DNA from: Oscillospiraceae bacterium
GTDB taxonomy: Bacteria > Bacillota > Clostridia > Oscillospirales > Ruminococcaceae
Direction: 5' to 3'
DNA length: 64,000 nucleotides
Assembly (NCBI GenBank): GCA_021769525.1
Contig: JAETSQ010000006.1
Span: forward strand, 1 to 64,000
This document shows, one piece after another, positions 7,242-14,140 of the stretch. Under the pieces are notes generated by a model. The model did not search any database and had not been told where the DNA came from. It saw only the letters and a list, made by a program, of their open reading frames with translations. Position 1 is the first letter of the stretch. Each line of letters begins with the position of its first letter. A program made the translations under genes and the position numbers.

Positions 7242-9491
7242 ATGGAACTGCCCATCCTGTTCGGGGTGCGCCACCTTTCCCCCGCCGGGGCCTGGCACCT
7301 CCTGCGGCTCTTGGAGGAAAAGCGCCCCCGGCTGGTGCTGGTGGAGGGCCCCTGCGACCTCGACCCCCTGCTGGAGGACCTGGTGCGGCCGGGGACCCAG
7401 ACGCCGGTGGCCATGCTGGCCTACACCCAGGAGGCTCCGGTGCGCTCCATCCTCTACCCCCTGGCGGTCTACTCCCCGGAGTACCAGGCCATCCTCTGGG
7501 CCCACAAAAACGGAGCCCGGTGCCGCTTTATGGACCTCCCCTCGGAGGTCTTCCTGGCTATGGACCGCCGGGAGCGGGGAGAAGGGGAGGGGGAGGAGGA
7601 CTTTGACGCCTACAAAGAACTGGACCGGCTGGCCGGGGCGGACGGACACGAGATGTTCTGGGAGCGGACGCTGGAGCACACCACCGCCTCCGGGGCCTAT
7701 CTCCGGGGGGCCGCCGCCTTTGGCCGGAGCCTGCGGGAGGTGACCGCCGGGCGAGAGGCCGACTGGCCGGAAAACCTGGTGCGGGAGGCCCATATGCGCC
7801 GGGTGATGGAGGACGCCATGGCCGAGGGGTACGCCCCTGAGGAGATCGTGGCTGTCACCGGGGCCTACCACCTGGAGGGGCTGAAAAACGCCGCCCCCAT
7901 GACCGACCGGGAGAAGAAAGCCCTCCCCCGGAAGGCGGCCGGCTTCACCCTGATGCCCTATTCCTACTACCGCCTTTCCAGCCGCTCCGGATACGGGGCG
8001 GGGAACAAGGCCCCCGCTTACTACGGGCTCATCTGGGAGGGCTTTTTGCGGGGGGAGCCGGACTACGCCGCCCGGAGCTACCTTTCCGGCATCGCCCGCT
8101 CCCTGCGGGAGGAGGGCAGTCCCGCCTCCTCCGCCAGCGTCATCGAAGGGGTGCGCCTGGCCGGGGAGCTGGCCCGGCTGCGTGGCTCCTCCGTCCCGGT
8201 CCTCCGGGACCTGCGGGACGCCGCCCTCACCTGCCTGGGGGAGGGGAGCTTTTCCGCCATCAGCCGGGGGACGGCCCGCGCCGAGATCGGCAGCCGCATC
8301 GGCGCCCTGCCGGAAGGGGTGAGCCGCACCAGCATCCAGGAGGACTTTTACCGCCAGCTAAAGACCTTGAAGCTGGAAAAGTACCGGGACATGGCCGCCC
8401 AGGACCTGGCCTTGGACCTGCGGGAGAACCGCAGCGTCAAGAGCCGGGAGGCCGCATTCCTGGACCTGAACCGTTCCTTCTTCCTCCACCGCCTGCGGGT
8501 GCTGGGGGTCTCCTTCGCCGCGTGGCAGCCGGTGCAGCAGGACTCCGCCACCTGGGCGGAGCGGTGGGTGCTGCGGTGGAGCCCGGAGGCGGAGATGGAG
8601 CTGGTGGAATCTGCCCTCAAGGGGGATACCATCCCCCAGGCCGCCTCCTTCCGGATGAAGGAGCGGGTGGAGGCCGCCGACGGGGTGGCCGGGGTGGCCG
8701 GTGTGCTGGAGGACGCCTTTGCCTGCGGGATGCCGGAGGCGGTGCGCTACGCCACCGGCGCCTTGCAGGGGATGGCGGTGGACGCCGCCTCCCTGGAGGA
8801 GCTGGCCGCCACCGCCCAGCGCCTTTCCCATGTGGTGCAGTACGGGGGGCTGCGGCTTTTGGACCCCGCGCCCCTCATCCCCATCCTCCAGCAGATCTAT
8901 CTGCGGTGCTGCCTCATCCTATCCGCCGCCTGCACCTGCGATGACAGCGCGGCGGGGGGCGTGATCCAGGCCATGGAGCGGCTGAACGCCGCCCAGCTGG
9001 CCCACGATTTTCTGGACCCCGCCCCCTGGCTCAGTGCCCTCTCCGATGTGGCCCGGTGGGACCACCTGAACACCCGCCTTTCCGGCTTTGCCGCCGCCAT
9101 CCTCCTGGAGCGGGGGGCGATGGAGCCGGAGGAACTGAGCCGGGAGGTGAGCCGCCGCCTCTCCAGGGGCACCCCCGCGGAGCTGGGGGCCGGGTGGTTC
9201 CAGGGGCTCTCCATGCGCAACCGCTACGCCCTCATCGCCCGGCTCTCCCTGTGGCAGAGCCTTTCCGACTACCTGGACACCCTGGACGAGGAGGAGTTCA
9301 AGCGGGCGCTGGTCTTTTTGCGCCGGGCCTTTGCAGATTTTTCCGCCAAGGAGAAGGACAGCATCGGGGAGAACCTGGGGGAACTGTGGGGCCTAAACGG
9401 CCAGCAGGTGAGCGAGGCGGTGAACGCCCCCCTGGCCCAGGAGGCCCAGGAGATGCTGGAGGGCCTGGAGGATTTTGACTTCGACCTATAG
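7242..9491 (+). CDS. DUF5682 / YehM-like protein of the MoxR-VWA cluster
   Basis: 749 residues. The N-terminal half carries GVRHLSP (8-14), LVEGPCD (33-39) and VTGAYHLEGL (about 204-213). This set of GxxH, E and GxxH-G motifs is reminiscent of the TraB/TIKI/EreA-like fold, whose members are metal-dependent hydrolases; that link is my inference. The C-terminal half is helical with no motif I know. E. coli YehM, coded with yehL, yehP and yehQ, has similar length. ATG at 7242 follows AAGGGGGGTG. It overlaps nothing and sits 15 bp after the ATPase gene and 12 bp before the VWA gene, so the three are surely cotranscribed. Confidence 0.8.
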   Translation: MELPILFGVRHLSPAGAWHLLRLLEEKRPRLVLVEGPCDLDPLLEDLVRPGTQTPVAMLAYTQEAPVRSILYPLAVYSPEYQAILWAHKNGARCRFMDLPSEVFLAMDRRERGEGEGEEDFDAYKELDRLAGADGHEMFWERTLEHTTASGAYLRGAAAFGRSLREVTAGREADWPENLVREAHMRRVMEDAMAEGYAPEEIVAVTGAYHLEGLKNAAPMTDREKKALPRKAAGFTLMPYSYYRLSSRSGYGAGNKAPAYYGLIWEGFLRGEPDYAARSYLSGIARSLREEGSPASSASVIEGVRLAGELARLRGSSVPVLRDLRDAALTCLGEGSFSAISRGTARAEIGSRIGALPEGVSRTSIQEDFYRQLKTLKLEKYRDMAAQDLALDLRENRSVKSREAAFLDLNRSFFLHRLRVLGVSFAAWQPVQQDSATWAERWVLRWSPEAEMELVESALKGDTIPQAASFRMKERVEAADGVAGVAGVLEDAFACGMPEAVRYATGALQGMAVDAASLEELAATAQRLSHVVQYGGLRLLDPAPLIPILQQIYLRCCLILSAACTCDDSAAGGVIQAMERLNAAQLAHDFLDPAPWLSALSDVARWDHLNTRLSGFAAAILLERGAMEPEELSREVSRRLSRGTPAELGAGWFQGLSMRNRYALIARLSLWQSLSDYLDTLDEEEFKRALVFLRRAFADFSAKEKDSIGENLGELWGLNGQQVSEAVNAPLAQEAQEMLEGLEDFDFDL

Positions 9492-9503
9492 GAAGGTGAG
9501 AAT

Positions 9504-10709
9504 ATGGAAAACGCGGCAAGGCTCCGCCGCTGGCGGCTGATCCTGGGGGCGGAGAGCCAGGGGCGCTTCTCCAACATGGGCCGGGGGATGGAGGGCTGCG
9601 GCCTCACCCCCCAGGAGGACCTGATGGACCAGGCCCTGGCGGCCATCTACAACCGCACCGAGACCGGGGGATGGGGCCCCGGCACCTCCGGCCGGGGGGC
9701 CGGGAAGGGCCCCTCCAACCCCCAGATCAGCAAGTGGCTGGGGGATGTGCGCAGCCTCTTTGACAAGGACCTGGTGAAGGTGATCCAGGGGGACGCCATG
9801 GAGCGGTGCGGCCTGCGGCAGCTGATCTTTGAGCCGGAGCTCTTGGAGAATGTGGAGCCGGATGTGAACCTTGCCTCCACCATCCTGCTCCTAAAGGACC
9901 AGATCCCCAAGCGGAGCAAGGAGAGCGTCCGGGCCTTCATCCGGAAGATCGTGGAGGAGATCAACAAGCTCCTGGAGCAGGACATCCGCCGGGCGGTGAC
10001 GGCGGCGGTGAACCGGCGGCAGCACTCCCCCATCCCCTCCGCCTCCGCCCTGGATTACAAAATGACCATCACCCGGAACCTGAAGAACTACGACCCCGCC
10101 CTGGGCACCATCGTGCCGGAGCGGTTCTGGTTCTTTGACCGCACCACCGCCACCGCCGCCAACAAGTGGACGGTGATCCTGGACGTGGACCAGAGCGGCT
10201 CTATGGGGGAAAGCGTCATCTATTCCTCGGTGATGAGCTGCATCCTGGCCAGTATGCAGAGCCTGCGCACCAGGGTGGTGGCCTTTGATACCAACGTGGT
10301 GGACCTCACCGAAAAGTGCGGCGACCCGGTGGACCTCCTCTACGGGTTCCAGCTGGGGGGCGGCACCGACATCGATCGATCGGTGGCCTACTGCCAGCAG
10401 TTCATCGAAAACCCAAAAAAGACCCTCTTCTTCCTCATCACCGACCTGGAGGAGGGGGGCAACCGGGCCGCCCTCCTGCGGCGGCTGGCGGAGATGAAGT
10501 CCTCCGGGGTGACGGTGGTGGTGCTGCTGGCCCTGGCGGACGGGGGCCGCCCCTACTGCGATGCCCAGATGGCCCAGCGGGTGGCATCCCTGGGCATCCC
10601 CTGCTTTGCCTGCAACCCCCAGCGGCTGCCCCTGCTCCTGGAACGGGCCCTGCGGGGGGATGATCTGACCGCCTTCCAGAAGGAATTTCAGAAAGAAAAA
10701 AAGAGTTGA
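9504..10709 (+). CDS. VWA (von Willebrand A) domain protein, YehP-like
   Basis: 401 residues. The C-terminal VWA domain (about 220-400) has a complete MIDAS metal site: DQSGS at about 228-232, GGGTD near 286, and ITDLEEGG near 311. The N-terminal 200 residues are helical. VWA proteins with intact MIDAS are the standard partners of MoxR ATPases; the divalent ion bridges to an acidic residue of the partner. ATG at 9504 has GGAAGGTGAG upstream. It is the last gene of the five-gene cluster: the stop codon overlaps the -35 box of the next gene's promoter, and no clear terminator separates them. Confidence 0.9.
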   Translation: MENAARLRRWRLILGAESQGRFSNMGRGMEGCGLTPQEDLMDQALAAIYNRTETGGWGPGTSGRGAGKGPSNPQISKWLGDVRSLFDKDLVKVIQGDAMERCGLRQLIFEPELLENVEPDVNLASTILLLKDQIPKRSKESVRAFIRKIVEEINKLLEQDIRRAVTAAVNRRQHSPIPSASALDYKMTITRNLKNYDPALGTIVPERFWFFDRTTATAANKWTVILDVDQSGSMGESVIYSSVMSCILASMQSLRTRVVAFDTNVVDLTEKCGDPVDLLYGFQLGGGTDIDRSVAYCQQFIENPKKTLFFLITDLEEGGNRAALLRRLAEMKSSGVTVVVLLALADGGRPYCDAQMAQRVASLGIPCFACNPQRLPLLLERALRGDDLTAFQKEFQKEKKS

Positions 10710-10735
10710 CACCGGTGCCGCGCAGAAGATATAAT
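10706..10735 (+). promoter_or_regulatory. Promoter of the PepSY-repeat gene
   Basis: TTGACA (10706-10711), an 18-bp spacer and TATAAT (10730-10735). The -35 box overlaps the TGA stop of the VWA gene. Confidence 0.78.
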
Positions 10736-10770
10736 AGTACGAAAAACAGCCGCAAAGGAGCGAGAACCAT

Positions 10771-11991
10771 ATGATCCAGATCCCTCAAAATCTCCTGATG
10801 CCCCTGGCCGGCGGCCTTGCCGTGGTGGCCGTGGGGGCGGGAGTCTATATCGGAAGAGCCACTGCGCACTCTCCGGAGCTTCCTCCTGTGTCCCAGTCCG
10901 CGCCGGCGCCGGAGGAAGAGCCTCCGGAGCCTTCCCGGAATGCCCAGGATCCCGCTCCTTCCCGGCCCGATACCTCCTCCCTGCCCGATGCTCCCTCCCA
11001 GGTGCCGCAGTCCCCTGGCGGTGATGTCGGCGAGGAGGGCGCCAAAGCCGCCGCCCTGACCCACGCGGGCCTGTCTGAAAGCCAGGTCGTCAATGTGTGG
11101 GTCAAAAAAGACTGGGATGACGGCCGGCTGGAATACGAGGTGGATTTCTGGCAGGGAGCGGTGGAGTACGAATATGAGATCGACGGGGCCACCGGCGTCG
11201 TGCTGAAACACGAGCGGGAGGACCACGGCAGCGGGGCGGCTTCCGGGGATATTGGCGAGGCCGCGGCAAAGGCTGCCGCCCTGGAGCACGAGGGCCTTAC
11301 CGAGGAGCAGGTCACCGGCCTGCGGGCGGAGAAGGACTGGGACGACGGCCGGCTGGAATATGACGTGAAGTTCTGGCGGGGATCCGTAGAATATGAATAC
11401 AAGATCGATGGGGCCACCGGCACGATCCTGAAGCATGAGCAGGAAGGGAACACCGGCAGCGGGGCCGCCTCCGGGGATATTGGAGGAGCGCGAGCCAAGG
11501 CTGCCGCCCTGGCCCACGCGGGCCTCTCCGAAGGCCAGGTGACCGGTATGTGGGTGGAACGGGACTGGGATGACGGCCGGTTGAAGTACGAGGTGGACTT
11601 CTGGCAGGGAGCGGTGGAATACGAGTACGAGATCGACGGAGCCACCGGCACGATCCTGAAGTTTGAGCGGGATGACCACGCCGTGACCGTAGCCGGGACT
11701 GCTGCCGCAGAAACGGCCATTCCGTCCACCGCCGCCGCTGCCGCAAGCTACATCGGGGAGGAAGCCGCCCGGACCGCGGCCCTGTCCCATGCCGGTGTGG
11801 CTGCGGACAGCACCGTTTACTGCAACAGCTGGGTGCGGTATGGCGAGGGACACCATCCGGAGTGCTACCAGGTGGAGTTCCTCTCCGGCGGCTGCCGATA
11901 TGTCTACGATATAGGCCTCTACGACGGCACGGTGCTGGGGCACCACTCCGAGACCTACTCCGGCGGGCACCACAGCGAGGCCCACCACTGA
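10771..11991 (+). CDS. Membrane-anchored protein with tandem PepSY domains and His-rich tail
   Basis: 406 residues. A hydrophobic N-terminal segment (about 9-27) acts as signal or anchor, followed by a Pro/Glu-rich spacer (about 35-82). Three near-identical PepSY-like units start near residues 84, 160 and 236 (76-residue period), each with AKAAAL, DWDDGRLEY and VEYEYEIDGATG patterns; a diverged fourth unit starts near 325. The C-terminus is histidine-rich (GHHSETYSGGHHSEAHH). PepSY domains are found in peptidase propeptides and inhibitors and in many cell-surface proteins of Firmicutes. The function here is not known; a protease-inhibitory or metal-binding surface role is possible. ATG at 10771 has AAAGGAG upstream. 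The repeats are also seen at DNA level, so copy number may vary by recombination. Confidence 0.85.
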   Translation: MIQIPQNLLMPLAGGLAVVAVGAGVYIGRATAHSPELPPVSQSAPAPEEEPPEPSRNAQDPAPSRPDTSSLPDAPSQVPQSPGGDVGEEGAKAAALTHAGLSESQVVNVWVKKDWDDGRLEYEVDFWQGAVEYEYEIDGATGVVLKHEREDHGSGAASGDIGEAAAKAAALEHEGLTEEQVTGLRAEKDWDDGRLEYDVKFWRGSVEYEYKIDGATGTILKHEQEGNTGSGAASGDIGGARAKAAALAHAGLSEGQVTGMWVERDWDDGRLKYEVDFWQGAVEYEYEIDGATGTILKFERDDHAVTVAGTAAAETAIPSTAAAAASYIGEEAARTAALSHAGVAADSTVYCNSWVRYGEGHHPECYQVEFLSGGCRYVYDIGLYDGTVLGHHSETYSGGHHSEAHH

Positions 11992-12055
11992 ACAGTGACA
12001 CGAGGATCCTCTCTTCCGGTTTCGGGAGGGGGGATCTCTGCTTTGTGCGGATTTT

Positions 12056-12112
12056 GACTCCCTCAGTCAGCCTTACGGCTGACAGCTCCCTCAGCGAGGG
12101 AGCCTTTGGGCT
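12056..12112. repeat. REP-like palindrome, CTCCCTC family B
   Basis: GACTCCCTCAGTCAGCC, inner hairpin AGCCTTACGGCT, then CTCCCTC-agc-GAGGGAG. A copy with only a few changes is at 42439-42490. It occupies the gap between the PepSY gene and the lipoprotein gene and may also weaken read-through. Confidence 0.75.
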
Positions 12113-12202
12113 ATGTTGCTATCGACATTTTGGGCATATTGTTGTATGATAGCGGAAAGCCCGCCCCGCGGAGGCGGATGGACACAAGGAGGTTTTTGGC
12201 GG

Positions 12203-13027
12203 ATGGATAAGAAAAGATGCTTTACTCTGGCACTGATATGGTCATTGGTCCTGGGGGCCTGCGCCCCGGCGGAGGTGACGCCCTCCGCCCCGGAACCCGG
12301 CAGTTCGGTGGATGCGCCGTCCATCGCGGCCCCCCAGCCGGAGGAATCCGCCCCGGAGCCCGCTCCGGAATCCGGCAGCCCAGCGGATGCGCCGTCCATC
12401 GCGGCCCCCCAGTCGGAGGAGCCCGCCCCGGAGCCTGGCGGCCCGGCGGATGCCCCGTCCACTGCGGCCCCCCGGCCGGAGGAACCGGCCCCGGAGGAGG
12501 ATGACCGGGCGAAGCTCCTGGTCTACATCTACCAGAACCCCATCGTGGACCCCACCCCGGAGGAGATGGAGGAAGCCCAGGCCCAGGAGGCCCTGTGGAA
12601 GCTGAAAAAGACCCTGGAGGAGACCTTCGCCGCCGCCCTCACCAAGGAGGACTACGGCTACCTTCTGGCGGAGGAGAAGGACGGGGGCTTCGTCCTGCGG
12701 ATGAGCGCCGCCACCGACCGGGCCAGGGAAACGGCCCAGGCCGCCAAGGACCGGGGTCTGGTGAAGGAGCTCCAGGTGGAGGCCGCCCGTTGCTCCCGCG
12801 CCGGGCTGGAGCGGTTCGTCGCGCGGGCCCAGGAGCTGCCCCTGGAGGAAGGGGAAACGCTCATCCTCAGCGCAAAGGAGGACAGGGAACAGCTGCGGAT
12901 CACTGTCTCCCACACCGGGGAAGAGCGGCTGCGAGGGGAGATTCTCCGCCTGCTGGAGGAGGAGGGCATCCCCCAGGAGCTGGCGGAGATCCGGGTGCTC
13001 TCCGGGGTGGTGAACCCGGATACCTGA
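12203..13027 (+). CDS. Proline-rich lipoprotein
   Basis: 274 residues. ATG at 12203 has AAGGAGG upstream (spacing 12). The signal peptide ends in a lipobox (LVLGAC, Cys about residue 19), so the protein is predicted to be lipid-anchored outside the membrane. A low-complexity stretch of repeated PADAPSIAAPQ/EEPAPEP units (about 28-95) spans the wall, followed by a charged domain (about 100-274) with no motif I recognise. The frame stays open past its TGA stop (13025-13027) into a further conserved-looking segment, see 13028-13306. A weak promoter (TCGACA, 17 bp, TATGAT) precedes it near 12122-12150. Confidence 0.75.
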   Translation: MDKKRCFTLALIWSLVLGACAPAEVTPSAPEPGSSVDAPSIAAPQPEESAPEPAPESGSPADAPSIAAPQSEEPAPEPGGPADAPSTAAPRPEEPAPEEDDRAKLLVYIYQNPIVDPTPEEMEEAQAQEALWKLKKTLEETFAAALTKEDYGYLLAEEKDGGFVLRMSAATDRARETAQAAKDRGLVKELQVEAARCSRAGLERFVARAQELPLEEGETLILSAKEDREQLRITVSHTGEERLRGEILRLLEEEGIPQELAEIRVLSGVVNPDT

Positions 13028-13306
13028 CGAGCTTGGACCGGAGACGGGGGGGAGCCCTTTACGGTGATGGAGAGCGGCCACAACGGCGGCTGCCTCACCT
13101 ATTGGAACAGCGCCGAGGACCCGGTGGTCTACGACCTGGCCGCCGGGGAGGTCATCTACCGCAGTGGAGACGACCCCCGGCTGGCGCGGGGCGGCTACAC
13201 CTACCAGAGCCGCCTGGTCCCCGATGACCGCGGGGATACCGCCGTCCTCATCAGCGGCAAGGACGGCGCGGACAAGATGTGGATCACCGTCTTCCGGATG
13301 AAATAG
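13028..13306 (+). pseudogene. In-frame downstream fragment of the lipoprotein gene or remnant of another gene
   Basis: Directly after the TGA of the lipoprotein gene the same frame continues for 93 codons to TAG at 13304-13306. It reads like real protein (AWTGDGGEPFTVMESGHNGG at the start, DKMWITVFRMK at the end), and its codon use resembles its neighbours. A GTG at 13064 with a G-rich stretch upstream could start an 80-residue protein, but the protein-like residues before it suggest a longer original gene. It may be the end of a protein cut by a nonsense change, or a remnant fused by deletion. I do not recognise a family. Confidence 0.45.
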
Positions 13307-13339
13307 AGGGCGCGCCGAGCCCGTAAAAGCAGACGATCG

Positions 13340-13388
13340 ACATTACCCCCTTTGTGCAGGCTCATAAACCTGCATAAGAGGGTAATGT
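13340..13388. repeat. Imperfect long inverted repeat
   Basis: ACATTACCC...GGGTAATGT forms the outer 9 bp and TGCAGG/CCTGCA the inner arm with an 8-base loop. There is no T-run, so it is not a classical terminator. It lies in the 200-bp gap before the zinc operon promoter. Confidence 0.5.
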
Positions 13389-13444
13389 TATGAAGGAAGA
13401 AACCGGCCGGAGGCCCGCGCGGAAAAATTTTCGCATCCGCCCCC

Positions 13445-13496
13445 TTGACAAAGAAAAGGGTGGAGCATATAATAACAATTGAACAATCGCTCATAT
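13445..13496 (+). promoter_or_regulatory. Promoter and ArsR-type operator of the zinc/cadmium efflux operon
   Basis: TTGACA (13445-13450), a 17-bp spacer and TATAAT (13468-13473). The sequence ATTGAACAATCGCTCATAT at 13478-13496, at the start of transcription, resembles the imperfect 12-2-12-type dyads bound by SmtB/CzrA-type metal repressors, so the operon is probably repressed by its first gene product until metal binds. Confidence 0.78.
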
Positions 13497-13509
13497 GAAA
13501 GGATGATGG

Positions 13510-13872
13510 ATGATGTCCAAAAGCCAGGCCCCCCACTGCGGCTATATGCACCTCCACGAGGAGGTGATCCGGCGGGTGAACCAGGAGATGCCGGAGGAGG
13601 AGACCCTCTTTGACCTGGCGGAGCTCTTCAAGATCTTCGGGGACTCCACCCGCATCCGCATCCTTTATGTGCTGTTCCAGTCGGAGATGTGCGTCTGCGA
13701 CATCGCCCAACTGCTGGGGATGACCCAGTCCGCCATCTCCCACCAGCTCCAGACCCTGAAGAAGAGCAAGCTGGTGAAGTACCGCCGCCAGGGCAAGACG
13801 GTGTTCTACTCCCTGGCGGATGCCCACGTCCGCACCATCATCGGCCAGGGCATGGAGCATATTACTGAGTGA
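13510..13872 (+). CDS. ArsR/SmtB-family metal-sensing repressor
   Basis: 120 residues with a winged helix (MTQSAISHQLQTLKKSKLV as recognition helix). The C-terminal alpha-5 has D104, H106, H117 and E120, spaced exactly like the CzrA/SmtB zinc site D-x-H...H-x-x-H with the last His replaced by Glu. A CVC motif (C61, C63) sits in alpha-3, as in CadC/ArsR alpha-3 sites, so both site types may be present. It should release the operator at 13478-13496 on binding Zn, Cd or Pb. The next genes are an HMA protein and a P1B ATPase, which fits. ATG at 13510 follows GAAAGGATG. Confidence 0.9.
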   Translation: MMSKSQAPHCGYMHLHEEVIRRVNQEMPEEETLFDLAELFKIFGDSTRIRILYVLFQSEMCVCDIAQLLGMTQSAISHQLQTLKKSKLVKYRRQGKTVFYSLADAHVRTIIGQGMEHITE

Positions 13873-13899
13873 CTTTATTTTGGGAAAGGGGAAAGAGAC

Positions 13900-14121
13900 A
13901 TGAGGAAGAGCTACAAGATGATCGACCTGGACTGCGCCAACTGCGCCGCCAAGATGGAGGACGCCATCCGGAAGATCGACGGCGTGCTTTCCGCCACCGT
14001 CAGCTTTATGAGCCAGAAGCTCACCATCGAGACCGAGGACGGCCGCATGGACGCGGTGATGAAGGAAGTGGTGCGGGCCTGCAAAAAGGTGGAGCCGGAC
14101 TGCGAGATCCTGCTGAAGTAA
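13900..14121 (+). CDS. HMA-domain metal-binding protein
   Basis: 73 residues: a single heavy-metal-associated domain. The metal loop is DCANCAAK (C14, C17), with the ferredoxin-like beta-alpha pattern after it. Most ZntA/CadA ATPases carry this domain at their own N-terminus; the ATPase coded 19 bp downstream lacks one, so this protein probably acts as its detached metal-binding domain or as a metal chaperone. ATG at 13900 has AAAGGGGAAAG upstream. Confidence 0.88.
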   Translation: MRKSYKMIDLDCANCAAKMEDAIRKIDGVLSATVSFMSQKLTIETEDGRMDAVMKEVVRACKKVEPDCEILLK

Positions 14122-14140
14122 AAAGAAGGGGTGGTTCCCG

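Noticed and set aside
11022..11700. 228-bp tandem repeats as a possible non-coding satellite
   Set aside because: They keep one open frame and encode PepSY-like units inside a gene with start, ribosome site and promoter.
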